This document shows, one piece after another, positions 49,034-58,458 of a stretch of DNA of 64,000 bases (positions are counted from its first letter, which is position 1; every line of letters starts with the position of its first letter). The DNA comes from Pseudomonadota bacterium (GTDB taxonomy: Bacteria; Pseudomonadota; Gammaproteobacteria; Burkholderiales; Burkholderiaceae_C). The position numbers and the translations under genes are program-made. Where the stretch lies: assembly GCA_030535425.1 (NCBI GenBank), contig JAUNHQ010000007.1, positions 1-64,000 of the forward strand, written 5' to 3'. A model generated the notes under the pieces. That model made no database searches, had not been told where the DNA came from, and saw nothing but the letters and a program-made list of their open reading frames with translations.

Positions 49034-49584
49034 ACGCGCCCGCCATGCCCGCGCCCCGCCCCCGCATCGGCCTGATCTGGGCGCAGGCGCATGGCCGCGT
49101 CATCGGCCAGGGCGGCACCATGCCCTGGCACCTGCCCGAAGACCTGGCGCACTTCAAACGCACCACGCAGGGCCACCCCGTCATCATGGGCCGCAAGACC
49201 TGGGACTCGCTCCCCCCCCGCTTTCGCCCCCTGCCTGGGCGAGCCAACATCGTCATCACCCAGCAAGTGAATTGGCATGAAAATGGGGTTTACCGCGCAT
49301 CCAGCCTGCAAGATGCGCTACAAAAATGTGAACACGATGTGCACGTCTGGATCATCGGCGGCGCTCAAATCTACGCCCAGGCCCTGCCCCTGGCCGATGT
49401 GCTGGCCGTGACCGAAATCGACGCCGGCTTCGCGGGCGACGCCTTCGCGCCCGTCATCGACCCCGCCGCCTGGCACGCCAGCGCAGGCGACTGGCTCACC
49501 GCCGCCAACGGGCTGCGCTACCGGTTTGTCACGTATGCGCGGGCATTGGCCGCCCAGCCGACGGCGCCGCCCCCTGGCCCATAA
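49030..49584 (+). CDS. folA: Dihydrofolate reductase
   Basis: This 184-aa enzyme has GLIWAQAHGRVIGQGGTMPW, LPEDLAHFKRTTQGHPVIMG, RKTWDSLPPRFRPLPGR and VWIIGGAQIYAQALPLADVL. It reduces dihydrofolate to tetrahydrofolate and is the trimethoprim target. Around 49276-49330 the gene becomes AT-rich and resembles an R1 repeat, encoding NWHENGVYRASSLQDALQK. This region aligns to family members without an obvious insertion. The C-terminus is Pro/Ala-extended. Confidence 0.93.
   Translation: MNAPAMPAPRPRIGLIWAQAHGRVIGQGGTMPWHLPEDLAHFKRTTQGHPVIMGRKTWDSLPPRFRPLPGRANIVITQQVNWHENGVYRASSLQDALQKCEHDVHVWIIGGAQIYAQALPLADVLAVTEIDAGFAGDAFAPVIDPAAWHASAGDWLTAANGLRYRFVTYARALAAQPTAPPPGP
49276..49330 (-). repeat. 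Possible R1-like repeat inside folA
   Basis: The plus strand reads GAAAATGGGGTTTACCGCGC, ATCCAGCCTGCAAGATGCGC, then TACAAAAATG. It is similar in block order to copy H but with more mismatches. Confidence 0.3.
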
Positions 49585-49594
49585 TCGGCGCCCT

Positions 49595-50137
49595 ATGGCT
49601 ACACCCCCCTCGTTTTTCTCTTCGCTGGCCGATGCCGTGGGCAAGCTGGCGGGCAACGTCAAGCCCCCCGCCTGGCTGGTGGACGAAACGCAGCACCGGC
49701 TGGTGCTGTTTCTCAACCATGTGCTGATGCAAGAGCCCGAGGCGCAGGCGCGGCTGGCGCGGCAAAAGGGGCGGGTGGTGCGCATGCAGTGGCGCGGCTT
49801 TTCCATGCAGCTGGCGGCCACGCCCGCCGGGCTGTGCGAGCTGGCGCCCGCAGCCACGCCCGATCTGCTGCTCACCGTTACCGACACCTCGCCGCTGGAT
49901 CTGGCCAAGAGCGCGCTCAAGGGCGACAAGCCCGCCGTGCACATTGAAGGGGACGTGCAGTTCGCCGCCGAGGTGAACTGGCTGGTCGATCACGTGCGCT
50001 GGGACGTGGAGGAAGACTTGGCGCGCCTGCTGGGCGATGCGCCCGCGCACACGCTGGCGCGCCTGGGGCGCGGCGCGGCCGATGCGCTGCGCGCCTTTGC
50101 CGCCAAGCTGCCCGGCCAAGGCAAGGCCGGGCCATGA
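49595..50137 (+). CDS. ubiJ: Ubiquinone biosynthesis accessory factor UbiJ (SCP2 domain)
   Basis: This 180-aa protein has an SCP2-like lipid-binding fold ([60 protein letters not shown]) and a helical C-terminal tail. UbiJ helps present lipophilic ubiquinone intermediates in the Ubi complex. It overlaps ubiB by 4 nt, the usual arrangement. The ATG at 49595 follows folA by 10 bp. Confidence 0.82.
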   Translation: MATPPSFFSSLADAVGKLAGNVKPPAWLVDETQHRLVLFLNHVLMQEPEAQARLARQKGRVVRMQWRGFSMQLAATPAGLCELAPAATPDLLLTVTDTSPLDLAKSALKGDKPAVHIEGDVQFAAEVNWLVDHVRWDVEEDLARLLGDAPAHTLARLGRGAADALRAFAAKLPGQGKAGP

Positions 50138-51708
50138 CGCGGCTGCCGCGCGCCATCTACATCGTGTGGGTGGCCTTGCGTTATGGGCTGGACGAGCTGG
50201 TGCTGACCAGCTTGCAAAAGCCCTGGCTGCGCCTGCTGGCGCGCATGGCCTCGGTGGGGCGCGATTTGTCGGCCCCGCGCGGGCAGCGCCTGCGCGAGGC
50301 CTTGCAGCAGCTTGGGCCGATCTTCGTGAAGTTTGGCCAGGTGCTCTCCACCCGGCGCGATCTGCTGCCGCCGGACATTGCCGATGAGCTGGCGCTGCTG
50401 CAAGACCGCGTGCCGCCTTTTGCGGGCGATGAGGCGGTGGCCATCATCGAGCGCGCGTTCAAAAAGCCGCTGGGCGAGCTGTTCTTGCACTTTGACCGCC
50501 AGCCCGTGGCCAGCGCCTCCATTGCGCAGGTGCACTTTGCCACCTTGCGCGACGCCAATGGCCGCGAGCGCGAGGTGGCGGTGAAGGTGCTGCGCCCGGG
50601 CATGCTGAAGGTGATTGACCAGGACCTGGCCTTGATCCGCATGATGGCGCGCTGGGTCGAGCGCCTGTCGGCCGACGGCAAGCGCCTGAAGCCGCGCGAG
50701 GTGGTGGCCGAGTTCGACAAGTACCTGCACGACGAGCTGGATCTGGTGCGCGAGGCCGCCAGCGCCGCGCAGCTGCGGCGCAACATGGCGGGGCTGGATC
50801 TGGTGCTGGTGCCCGAGATGTTCTGGGACTGGATCCGCCCCGAAGTGTTGGTGATGGAGCGCATGAGCGGCATTCCCATCAGCCAGGTCGAGCGCCTGCG
50901 CGAAGCGGGGGTGGACATTCCCAAGCTGGCGCGCGATGGCGTCACCATCTTTTTCACACAGGTGTTCCGCGACGGGTTTTTCCACGCCGACATGCACCCG
51001 GGCAACATCATGGTCAGCGTGGCGCCGGCCACCTTTGGGCGCTACATCTCGCTGGACTTTGGCATCGTCGGCACCTTGACCGAGGTGGACAAGGAATACC
51101 TGGCGCAGAACTTTGCCGCCTTTTTCCGCCGCGACTACAAGCGCGTGGCCGAGCTGCACGTGGAAAGCGGCTGGGTGCCGCCGGACACGCGCATCGACGA
51201 GCTGGAGGCGGGCATCCGCAGCGTGTGCGAGCCTTACTTTGACCGGCCGCTCAAAGAGATATCGCTGGGCATGGTGCTGCTGCGGCTGTTTCAGATTTCG
51301 CGGCGCTTTCACGTCGAAATCCAGCCGCAGCTGGTGCTGCTGCAAAAAACCCTGCTCAACGTGGAGGGGCTGGGCCGCCAGCTCGACCCCGAGCTGGACC
51401 TGTGGCACACCGCCAAGCCCTTTTTGGAGCAGTGGATGCACGAGCAGGTGGGCCCCAAGCGCCTGTGGCGCCAGCTGCGCGAGCAAGCGCCGTACTACGC
51501 CAAGATGCTGCCCGATCTGCCGCGCCTGCTGCACCAGTACCTCAGCCAGCCGCGCGAAAGCGTCAGCCAGGCGCAGCTTTTGGAGATCATCCGCGAGCAG
51601 CGCCGCACCAACCGGCTGCTGAAAAACCTGCTGCTGGCGGGCGCGGGCTTTTTGCTGGGGCTGGTGGCCATGCAGGTGTACATCTGGGTCAGGATCCACT
51701 TTTTCTAA
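50134..51708 (+). CDS. ubiB: Ubiquinone biosynthesis regulatory kinase-like protein UbiB
   Basis: This 524-aa ADCK/ABC1 family protein has the KxGQ motif in [20 protein letters not shown] near residue 66, SIAQVHFA (Ala-rich loop), [10 protein letters not shown] (ATP lysine), [15 protein letters not shown] (catalytic) and LDFGIVG. The C-terminus has hydrophobic helices ([20 protein letters not shown]) as in other UbiB proteins. It is an ATPase that aids ubiquinone intermediates' extraction from the membrane. Confidence 0.93.
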   Translation: MTRLPRAIYIVWVALRYGLDELVLTSLQKPWLRLLARMASVGRDLSAPRGQRLREALQQLGPIFVKFGQVLSTRRDLLPPDIADELALLQDRVPPFAGDEAVAIIERAFKKPLGELFLHFDRQPVASASIAQVHFATLRDANGREREVAVKVLRPGMLKVIDQDLALIRMMARWVERLSADGKRLKPREVVAEFDKYLHDELDLVREAASAAQLRRNMAGLDLVLVPEMFWDWIRPEVLVMERMSGIPISQVERLREAGVDIPKLARDGVTIFFTQVFRDGFFHADMHPGNIMVSVAPATFGRYISLDFGIVGTLTEVDKEYLAQNFAAFFRRDYKRVAELHVESGWVPPDTRIDELEAGIRSVCEPYFDRPLKEISLGMVLLRLFQISRRFHVEIQPQLVLLQKTLLNVEGLGRQLDPELDLWHTAKPFLEQWMHEQVGPKRLWRQLREQAPYYAKMLPDLPRLLHQYLSQPRESVSQAQLLEIIREQRRTNRLLKNLLLAGAGFLLGLVAMQVYIWVRIHFF

Positions 51709-51710
51709 GC

Positions 51711-51770
51711 CAAAAAGGCCTTTTGCGCGCGTCCAGAGCGTGCGAGCAGCTATCTTTTTAATAGTTATCA
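51711..51770 (-). repeat. R1 dispersed repeat, copy H
   Basis: The plus strand reads CAAAAAGGCCTTTTGCGCGC, GTCCAGA, GCGTGCGAGCAGCTAT, TTTTTAATAGTTAT, CAGAGCGG. It lies between ubiB and the symporter gene. This copy is the reference for the gene-internal copies in murF and murG. Confidence 0.65.
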
Positions 51771-51813
51771 GAGCGGTCGTCACACCGGGTTTTCTTCGCA
51801 GGAGTCAAGGCAC

Positions 51814-53250
51814 ATGCTGGTGAGCTTCATCGTTTTGTATCTGCTGATCTCGATCGCCATCGGCCTGTACGCGGCCCGGCGCGTGCACAGCACGGCCGAC
51901 TACGCCGTGGCCGGGCGCAACCTGCCGCTGGCGGTGGTCATCGCCACCACGTTTGCCACCTGGTTCGGCTCTGAAACCGTGCTGGGCGCGCCCGCGCAGT
52001 TCGTGGCCGAGGGGCTGGGCGGTGTGGTCGAAGACCCCTTTGGCGCCGGCCTGTGCCTGGTGCTGGTGGGCTTTTTCTTTGCCCGCAAGCTCTACCGCCT
52101 GGGCATCATCACCATTGGCGACTACTACCGCCAGCGCTACGGGCGCGTGGTGGAGGTGCTGTGCTCGCTCATCATCATCTTCAGCTACCTGGGCTGGGTG
52201 GGCGCGCAAATCACCGCGCTGGGCCTGGTGTTCAACCTGCTCAGCCAGGGCGCCATCTCGCTGACCTGGGGCATGGTCATTGGCACGGCGGTGGTGCTCA
52301 TCTACACGCTGTACGGCGGCATGTGGTCGGTGGCGCTGACCGACTTCGTGCAGATGATCGTCATCACCATCGGCCTGATCGCCATCGCCTGGTACGCCGC
52401 TGGCATGGCCGGCGGGGCCGACAAGGTGATCGACTACGCCGCGCGCGAGGGCAAGTTCAACTTCTTTCCCACCGGCGGCCTCAAGGACTGGACGTTCTTC
52501 TTTGCCGCTGCCATCACCATGATGCTCGGCTCCATCCCGCAGCAAGACGTGTTCCAGCGCGTCATGTCCTCCGACAACGAGCGCACCGCCCGGCGCGGCC
52601 CCATCATCGGCGGCACGCTGTACATCCTGTTTGCCTTCGTGCCCATGTTCATCGTCATGGCCGCGCTCATGGTCATGCCCGGCACCGGCGCGCTGCTGCA
52701 AGACGATCCGCAAAAAGTGCTGCCCAGCCTGGTCATGGGCCACATGCCCGTGGTGCTGCAAGTGGCGTTTTTCGGCGCGCTGCTGTCGGCCATCATGTCC
52801 ACCGCCTCGGCCACGCTGCTGGCGCCGTCCACCACCTTTGTCGAAAACATCCTGCGCAACCTGCGCCCCGGCATGAGCGACGCCGACACCCTCAAGGCCA
52901 TGCGCATCAGCGTGCTGGTGTTCACCGTCTGCGTGCTGGTGTACGCCATCACCATGGAAGGCTCCAGCATCTACGAGCTGGTCTCCGGCGCCTACCAGGT
53001 GCCGCTGGTGGGCGCCTTCGTGCCCCTGGCCTTTGGCGTGTACTGGAAGCGCGCCACCACCCAGGGCGCACTGCTGGCCGTGTGCATGGGCATTGGCGTG
53101 TGGCTGCTGTTCGTGGCCAGCCCCATGCTCAACGAAGCCTTCCCGCAGCAGCTGGCCGGGGTGCTGGCCGCCATCGTGGGCATGGTGTTTGGCTCGCTGG
53201 CGCCGCAGTGGCTGCCCGACCACAAGGAAAAGGCGCCGCACTACGCCTGA
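51814..53250 (+). CDS. Sodium:solute symporter family protein
   Basis: This 478-aa member of the SLC5/SSS family has about 13 membrane segments, starting LVSFIVLYLLISIAIGLYAA. Family marks include DYAVAGRNLPLAVVIATTFA, ETVLGAPAQFVAEGLGG, GDYYRQRYGR and GGMWSVALTDFVQM. SIPQQDVFQRVMSSDNERTA follows. The substrate is not predictable with confidence; amino or organic acids are common. The ATG at 51814 is preceded by GGAGTC. Monocistronic. Confidence 0.85.
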   Translation: MLVSFIVLYLLISIAIGLYAARRVHSTADYAVAGRNLPLAVVIATTFATWFGSETVLGAPAQFVAEGLGGVVEDPFGAGLCLVLVGFFFARKLYRLGIITIGDYYRQRYGRVVEVLCSLIIIFSYLGWVGAQITALGLVFNLLSQGAISLTWGMVIGTAVVLIYTLYGGMWSVALTDFVQMIVITIGLIAIAWYAAGMAGGADKVIDYAAREGKFNFFPTGGLKDWTFFFAAAITMMLGSIPQQDVFQRVMSSDNERTARRGPIIGGTLYILFAFVPMFIVMAALMVMPGTGALLQDDPQKVLPSLVMGHMPVVLQVAFFGALLSAIMSTASATLLAPSTTFVENILRNLRPGMSDADTLKAMRISVLVFTVCVLVYAITMEGSSIYELVSGAYQVPLVGAFVPLAFGVYWKRATTQGALLAVCMGIGVWLLFVASPMLNEAFPQQLAGVLAAIVGMVFGSLAPQWLPDHKEKAPHYA

Positions 53251-53362
53251 CAGCCACAGCCCAGCCGCCAGCCCCCTGCTTTTTATAATGGCCGGTTTTT
53301 TGCGCGCAGCGCCTTGGGGCCGCTGGGCGCGGCTGCCACTTTACCGTTTCGCCCACTTCGCC

Positions 53363-53701
53363 ATGCCCATTTACGCCTACAAATGCAGCCAGTGCGGCTT
53401 TGCCAAGGACGTGCTGCAAAAGATTTCCGACGCACCGCTGACGGTGTGCCCGTCCTGCGGGCAAGCCGCGTTTGCCAAGCAGGTCACGGCGGCGGGCTTT
53501 CAGCTCAAGGGCTCGGGCTGGTACGTGACCGATTTCCGCGACGGCGGCAAGGCCAAGGACAAGCCCGCCAACGGCAGCAGCCCGGCCGCCGAATCGCCCG
53601 CGCCCGCAGCGTCTGCTGCCCCTTCAGCTTCCCCTTCCTCTGCGCCTTCCCCCGCCCCGGCCGCCGCGTCCAGCCCGGCCCCGGCCAGCGGCAACACCTG
53701 A
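53363..53701 (+). CDS. FmdB-family zinc-ribbon protein
   Basis: This 112-aa protein starts with the conserved MPIYAYKCSQCGFAKDVLQK, and a second pair is in CPSCGQAAFAKQV. FQLKGSGWYVTDFR closes the FmdB module (about 1-60). The remaining half is a low-complexity Ala/Pro/Ser tail. In betaproteobacteria this gene commonly sits directly before aspS. Its function is not known. TATAAT at 53284-53289 may be part of a promoter for this gene and aspS. Confidence 0.85.
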   Translation: MPIYAYKCSQCGFAKDVLQKISDAPLTVCPSCGQAAFAKQVTAAGFQLKGSGWYVTDFRDGGKAKDKPANGSSPAAESPAPAASAAPSASPSSAPSPAPAAASSPAPASGNT

Positions 53702-53806
53702 TTCGCGCCCAGCCCCCTTGCGGCACCGGCCCCGCACGCCAGCGTCCCCGCGTTTTTTCGCCTTTGCGTTTCCCGACCGATTGATCTGATAGAGAAAGCC
53801 TCCGCC

Positions 53807-55603
53807 ATGTCCATGCGCACCCATTACTGCGGCCTCGTTACCGAAGCCCTCATCGGCCAGACCGTCACCCTGTGCGGCTGGGTCAACCGCCGGCGCGACC
53901 ACGGCGGCGTGATCTTTGTGGACCTGCGCGACCGCGAAGGCTATGTGCAGGTGGTGTGCGACCCCGACCGCCCCGAGATGTTCAAGACCGCCGAAGACCT
54001 GCGCAACGAGTTCTGCGTGCAAGTCACCGGCCTGGTGCGCGCACGCCCTGAGGGCACCACCAACGACAGTCTCAAGAGCGGCAAGATCGAGGTGCTGTGC
54101 CACGAGTTGAAGGTACTCAACCCCTCCGTCACCCCGCCTTTCCAGCTGGACGACGAGAACCTGTCTGAGACCACGCGCCTGACGCACCGCGTGCTGGATT
54201 TGCGCCGCCCCTACATGCAGCACAACCTGATGCTGCGCTACAAGGTGGCCATGGCCGTGCGCAAGTTTCTGGATGAGCACGGCTTCATCGACGTGGAAAC
54301 GCCCATGCTCACCAAGAGCACGCCCGAAGGCGCGCGCGACTACCTGGTGCCTTCGCGCGTGCACGACGGGCAGTTCTTCGCCCTGCCGCAGTCGCCCCAG
54401 CTGTTCAAGCAGCTGCTGATGGTGGCGGGCTTTGACCGCTACTACCAGATCACCAAGTGCTTCCGCGACGAAGACCTGCGTGCCGACCGCCAGCCTGAGT
54501 TCACCCAGATCGACATCGAAACCTCCTTCCTGGGCGAGCAGGACATTCGCGACCTGTTCCAGCGCATGATTACCCAGGTGTTTGCGCAGACGCTGGGCGT
54601 GGACCTGGGCGAATTCCCCGTCATGCCCTACAGCGAGGCCATGTTCAAGTACGGCTCGGACAAGCCCGATCTGCGCGTCAAGCTCGAATTCACCGAGCTG
54701 ACCGATGTGATGAAAGACGTGGACTTCAAGGTCTTCAGCGGCCCGGCCACCACCCCCGGCGGCCGCGTGGTGGCCCTGCGCGTGCCCGGCGGGGCCGAGA
54801 TCAGCCGCGGCGAGATCGACCAGTACACCGAGTTCGTCAAGATCTACGGCGCCAAGGGTCTGGCCTGGATCAAGGTCAACGACGTGGCCGCTGGCCGTGA
54901 CGGCCTGCAGTCGCCCATTGTCAAGAACATCCACGACGCGGCGCTGGCCGAAATCCTCAAGCGCAGCGGCGCGCAAAACGGCGACCTCATCTTCTTTGGC
55001 GCCGACAAGGCCAAGGTGGTCAACGACGCCATTGGCGCGCTGCGCCTGAAGATTGGCCACAGCGACTTTGGCAAGCAAAAAGGCTTGTTTGAAGACCGCT
55101 GGGCGCCGCTGTGGGTGGTGGACTTCCCCATGTTCGAGTTCGACGAGGAAGCCGGCCGCTGGAACGCCATGCACCACCCCTTCACCAGCCCCAAAGACGG
55201 CCACGAAGACCTGATGGACACCGACCCTGGCCAGTGCGTGGCCAAGGCCTACGACATGGTGCTCAACGGCTGGGAACTGGGCGGCGGCTCGGTGCGCATT
55301 CACCGCGCCGACGTGCAGGCCAAGGTGTTCGCCGCGCTCAAGATCGGCCCCGAGGAGCAGCGCGAAAAGTTCGGCTTTTTGCTGGACGCGCTGCAATACG
55401 GCGCGCCCCCGCACGGTGGCCTGGCCTTTGGCCTGGACCGCCTGGTCACGCTGATGACCAAGGCCGAATCCATCCGCGACGTGATCGCCTTTCCCAAAAC
55501 CCAGCGCGCGCAGTGCCTGCTCACACAAGCGCCCTCGCCCGTGGACGAAAAACAGCTGCGCGAGCTGCACATCCGCCTGCGCAACCCGCAGCCGGCAGCC
55601 TGA
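53807..55603 (+). CDS. aspS: Aspartyl-tRNA synthetase
   Basis: This 598-aa class II synthetase has an N-terminal OB-fold anticodon domain ([20 protein letters not shown]) and motif 1 ([20 protein letters not shown]). Motif 2 is [20 protein letters not shown], the bacterial GAD insertion domain lies at about 300-410, and motif 3 is [14 protein letters not shown]. The protein is of normal length for bacterial AspRS. Whether it is discriminating or also charges tRNA-Asn cannot be judged here. Confidence 0.97.
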   Translation: MSMRTHYCGLVTEALIGQTVTLCGWVNRRRDHGGVIFVDLRDREGYVQVVCDPDRPEMFKTAEDLRNEFCVQVTGLVRARPEGTTNDSLKSGKIEVLCHELKVLNPSVTPPFQLDDENLSETTRLTHRVLDLRRPYMQHNLMLRYKVAMAVRKFLDEHGFIDVETPMLTKSTPEGARDYLVPSRVHDGQFFALPQSPQLFKQLLMVAGFDRYYQITKCFRDEDLRADRQPEFTQIDIETSFLGEQDIRDLFQRMITQVFAQTLGVDLGEFPVMPYSEAMFKYGSDKPDLRVKLEFTELTDVMKDVDFKVFSGPATTPGGRVVALRVPGGAEISRGEIDQYTEFVKIYGAKGLAWIKVNDVAAGRDGLQSPIVKNIHDAALAEILKRSGAQNGDLIFFGADKAKVVNDAIGALRLKIGHSDFGKQKGLFEDRWAPLWVVDFPMFEFDEEAGRWNAMHHPFTSPKDGHEDLMDTDPGQCVAKAYDMVLNGWELGGGSVRIHRADVQAKVFAALKIGPEEQREKFGFLLDALQYGAPPHGGLAFGLDRLVTLMTKAESIRDVIAFPKTQRAQCLLTQAPSPVDEKQLRELHIRLRNPQPAA

Positions 55604-55640
55604 CAAGCCAGCGGGGAAAGGGCGCCGGGGTCAATCACCT

Positions 55641-55697
55641 TCAAACCCTTGCGCAACAAGCGCAAGAAGCTATGATTTATATAGCAACCAGAGCTGG
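55641..55697 (-). repeat. R1 dispersed repeat, copy I (hairpin subtype)
   Basis: The plus strand reads CAAACCCTTGCGCAACAAGC, GCAAGAAGCTATG, ATATAGCAACCAGAGC. TTGCGC/GCGCAA forms a stem, as in copy B. It lies between aspS and the YqjD-like gene. Confidence 0.6.
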
Positions 55698-55766
55698 CGG
55701 GCTGCTGTCCTACGCGCAGGCCGCGCATGCTCTGTTACGATGATTTTCCCCTTTAAGGAGAACCCC

Positions 55767-56096
55767 ATGTCCTACGTATCCGACCTCACCGATTCCGCCA
55801 TTGAAACCAAAGAGCAGCTCGTGGCCAACCTGCGCCGCGTGATTGCGGATGCCGAGGATTTGCTGGCTGCCACCGCTGGCCAGACCGATTCCAAAATGGC
55901 CGAGCTGCGCGCCCGCGCCAAGGAAAACCTGAGCGTGGCCCGTGACAAGCTGGCCGATGCCGAAGCCGCCGTGCGCGCCCGCGCCCGCCAGGCCGCTGCC
56001 GTGACCGATGAGTACGTGCACGACCATCCCTGGTCCTCCATCGGCGCCGCCGCCGCCGTGGGCCTGCTGGTGGGCGTGCTGCTGGGCCGCCGCTAA
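55767..56096 (+). CDS. YqjD/ElaB-like (DUF883) inner-membrane ribosome-associated protein
   Basis: This 109-aa protein begins MSYVSDLTDSAIETKEQLVA. A long amphipathic helix (LRRVIADAEDLLAATAGQTD) follows, and then a C-terminal membrane helix with the typical end AAAVGLLVGVLLGRR. AAGGAG lies 6 nt before the ATG at 55767, which decides the start over an upstream ATG at 55740. Characterised relatives tether stationary-phase ribosomes to the inner membrane. It heads a three-gene set like E. coli yqjDEK. Confidence 0.85.
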   Translation: MSYVSDLTDSAIETKEQLVANLRRVIADAEDLLAATAGQTDSKMAELRARAKENLSVARDKLADAEAAVRARARQAAAVTDEYVHDHPWSSIGAAAAVGLLVGVLLGRR

Positions 56097-56178
56097 GGCG
56101 GGTTGCGCTGGCTGTTTTTTTGCGCCGCTTTCCCCAAGCACCCAGGCACCGCGCCATCCCTGCCACTTTGCACTGCCC

Positions 56179-56592
56179 ATGGCCTCTTCCTCCTCTCGCC
56201 CCAGCACCAGCGAAGCTGGCCTGCGCGGCTGGCTGGCGAACGTGCTCGAATTCGTCGAAGTACGCATCGAGCTGTTCACCGTCGAAGCGCGCATGGAGTT
56301 GCAGCGCCTGATCCTGCTGGGCGTGTACGGCATCGTGGGGGCGCTGCTGCTGGCCTTTGGCGTGGTGTTTCTGGCGCTGTTCATCACCGTGGCGCTGTGG
56401 GACAGCCACGCCCTGCTGGCCCTGGCCGTCATCACCGTCGGTTTTCTGGGCGGCGGGGTGGCCTTGGTTTTGCTGGCGCGCGGCAAGCTGCGCGAGCTGC
56501 TGCGCATGTTCAGCGGCACGCGCCATGAACTGCGGCGCGACCAGCTTCGCCTGCGCGGCGAAGCGCCGCCCGCACGCGGAGACGCGCCATGA
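56179..56592 (+). CDS. YqjE-like phage-holin-family membrane protein
   Basis: This 137-aa protein has an N-terminal amphipathic helix (NVLEFVEVRIELFTVEARME), two membrane segments (GIVGALLLAFGVVFLALFIT and LLALAVITVGFLGGGVALVL) and a basic C-terminus. This is the pattern of YqjE/Holin_X proteins. It lies 82 bp after the DUF883 gene and overlaps the next gene by 4 nt. Function unknown. Confidence 0.78.
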   Translation: MASSSSRPSTSEAGLRGWLANVLEFVEVRIELFTVEARMELQRLILLGVYGIVGALLLAFGVVFLALFITVALWDSHALLALAVITVGFLGGGVALVLLARGKLRELLRMFSGTRHELRRDQLRLRGEAPPARGDAP

Positions 56593-56912
56593 GCGCCGCG
56601 CGCCGCGACTCGACCGCCAGCCTGCAAGCTCGGCGCGAAGAGCTGCTGATGCGCTCGGACGCGCTGCGCAACCGCATGTCCTTGCGCGCCCGCTCGTTCA
56701 AGCCTGCTTTTCAAGCCTCCGACCGCGTGGCTGAAGGCGTGCGCTGGGTGCGCGAGCACCCCGCCCTGGTGGCCGTTGCCGGTGCGGCCGTGCTGGGCGC
56801 ACTGGCCGCGCGGCCGGGCGCCTTCATGCGCCTGGGCACCCGCGCCTTTGCGGCGTGGCAGCTGTTTCAGCGCGTGCAGCCCATGGTGCGCACCCTGCGC
56901 CGCCACTTCTGA
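56589..56912 (+). CDS. YqjK-like protein
   Basis: This 107-aa protein has an Arg/Ser-rich N-terminal helix (TASLQARREELLMRSDALRN) and a short hydrophobic segment (PALVAVAGAAVLGALAA). A C-terminal RAFAAWQLFQRVQPMVRTLR helix follows. Position after a YqjE-like gene with a 4-nt overlap supports the assignment more than sequence does. Confidence 0.65.
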   Translation: MSAARRDSTASLQARREELLMRSDALRNRMSLRARSFKPAFQASDRVAEGVRWVREHPALVAVAGAAVLGALAARPGAFMRLGTRAFAAWQLFQRVQPMVRTLRRHF

Positions 56913-56971
56913 CCACCCTGGCAGCAGCGGCGCGCACTCCCTTTTTTCCTTTTCTTGTCTCGATCCCGCGC

Positions 56972-57484
56972 ATGGCGCCAGGCCTGCCCTACAAGATCGC
57001 GCAGTCGGTGCTCGTCATCGTCCACACCCCGGCGCTGGACGTGCTGCTCATGCGCCGCGCTGCGCCTTTGGCGCCGGGCCAGCCGGATTATTGGCAGTGC
57101 GTCACCGGCAGCAAAGACCACGAGGACGAACCCTTTGCCACCACCGCCGCGCGCGAGGTGGCCGAGGAAACCGGCATCGACTGCACCGCCCGCAGCCACG
57201 TCCTGCACGACTGGCACCTGGAAAACGTGTACACCATCTACCCCCAATGGCTGTGGCGCTACGCCCCGGGGGTGACGCACAACACCGAGCGCGTGTTCAG
57301 CCTGTGCGTGCCCGCCGACACCCCCGTGCGCCTGAGCCCGCGCGAGCACACCGCGTACCGCTGGCTGCCCTGGCGTGCGGCGGCTGACGCGTGCTTTTCA
57401 CCTTCCAACGCCGAAGCTTGCCTGCTCTTGCCGCGCATGGCGGTGCTGGCGGACGGGCCAGATGCCCAGGACATCACCGCATGA
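56972..57484 (+). CDS. nudB: Dihydroneopterin triphosphate diphosphatase
   Basis: This 170-aa Nudix protein has PYKIAQSVLVIVHTPALDVL, YWQCVTGSKDHEDEPFATTA (start of the Nudix box) and AAREVAEETGI. WRYAPGVTHNTERVFSLCVP is characteristic of NudB. It removes pyrophosphate from dihydroneopterin triphosphate in folate synthesis. It lies close to aspS, as in many proteobacteria. Its stop overlaps the next ATG (57481-57484). Confidence 0.85.
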   Translation: MAPGLPYKIAQSVLVIVHTPALDVLLMRRAAPLAPGQPDYWQCVTGSKDHEDEPFATTAAREVAEETGIDCTARSHVLHDWHLENVYTIYPQWLWRYAPGVTHNTERVFSLCVPADTPVRLSPREHTAYRWLPWRAAADACFSPSNAEACLLLPRMAVLADGPDAQDITA

Positions 57485-58260
57485 GCCCCCATACCCCGGA
57501 CAACCCGGACGCCACCGCCTCGCCCCCCCCTTTGCTGCGCGTGGCCACCTACAACATCCACAAGGGTGTGCAGGGCCTGGGGCCGGCGCGGCGGCTGGAA
57601 ATCCACAACCTGGCGCTGGCGGTGGAAACGCTGGACGCCGACATCGTTTGCCTGCAAGAAGTGCGCGCCATGAACCGGCGCGAGGCCGCCTACTTCACCC
57701 AATGGCCCGAGCTGGGCCAGGCCGAGTTCTTGGCCCCCGAAGGCTACGAAGCCGTGTACCGCACCAACGCCATCACCCGCGACGGCGAACACGGCAACGC
57801 CTTGCTCTCGCGCTGGCCCGTGGTGCGGCACGCGCACGAGGACATGTCCGACCACCGCTTCGAGCAGCGCGGCCTGCTGCACGTGGAAGTGCTGATCGCC
57901 GGCGTCAGCGTGCATGCCATCGTGGTGCACTTTGGCCTGTTGCCGGCCAGCCGCATCCGCCAGACCGAGCAGCTCAAGCGCTACATCGCACGTGAAGTGC
58001 CGCCTGAGGCCCCGCTGCTGGTGGCGGGCGACTTCAACGACTGGGGCACGCGCGTGCGGCGCCTGCTGCGCGTCGATTCGCTCGAAGCCTTTGAAGGCCC
58101 GCGCACGCTCACCTACCCCTCGCGCTTTCCGGTGGCGCAGCTGGACCACATCTACGCGCGCGGCATGCAGCCTTTGAGCCTGGCCGCCCCGCGCGGGCGG
58201 GTGTGGAGCCGCATGTCCGATCACCTGCCGCTGATCGCGGAATTCAAGCTCACCCCTTAA
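57481..58260 (+). CDS. Endonuclease/exonuclease/phosphatase-family protein
   Basis: This 259-aa protein has the EEP landmarks: LRVATYNIHKGVQGLG (Asn metal site), VCLQEVRAMN (catalytic Glu), HGNALLSRWPV, LLVAGDFNDWGTRVRR (Asp/Asn) and a final SRMSDHLPLIAEFKL (Asp-His). No signal peptide. Relatives include nucleases and phosphoesterases; in this neighbourhood (next to a cardiolipin synthase in some genomes) the substrate is unknown. Translationally coupled to nudB. Confidence 0.82.
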   Translation: MSPHTPDNPDATASPPPLLRVATYNIHKGVQGLGPARRLEIHNLALAVETLDADIVCLQEVRAMNRREAAYFTQWPELGQAEFLAPEGYEAVYRTNAITRDGEHGNALLSRWPVVRHAHEDMSDHRFEQRGLLHVEVLIAGVSVHAIVVHFGLLPASRIRQTEQLKRYIAREVPPEAPLLVAGDFNDWGTRVRRLLRVDSLEAFEGPRTLTYPSRFPVAQLDHIYARGMQPLSLAAPRGRVWSRMSDHLPLIAEFKLTP

Positions 58261-58307
58261 GCCCCCCTGGCGATCCCTGCGCCAGCCGCCACGGCCAGGG
58301 CATAGGA

Positions 58308-58366
58308 AAGCTACCATTTCAATAGCTTGAAACCATTATGGAAAGCGCGCAACTGGCCCTTTTTAA
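58308..58366 (+). repeat. R1 dispersed repeat, copy J
   Basis: AAGCTACCATTTCAATAGCT, TGAAACCATTATGGAAAGCG, CGCAACTGGCCCTTTTT. It lies in the 198-bp gap before the CysB-type gene. Confidence 0.65.
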
Positions 58367-58458
58367 GCTTGGCTTGCACAAGGCTTTCCCGGCATCAGCG
58401 GCCTTTTCTTAGACAGGATCAGTCATAATCCGGCGCCCTCTTATACGCCAGACACGTC

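Noticed and set aside
53624..55606. 660-codon minus-strand frame opposite aspS
   Set aside because: It is antisense to a complete aspartyl-tRNA synthetase. The translated product is a low-complexity shadow.
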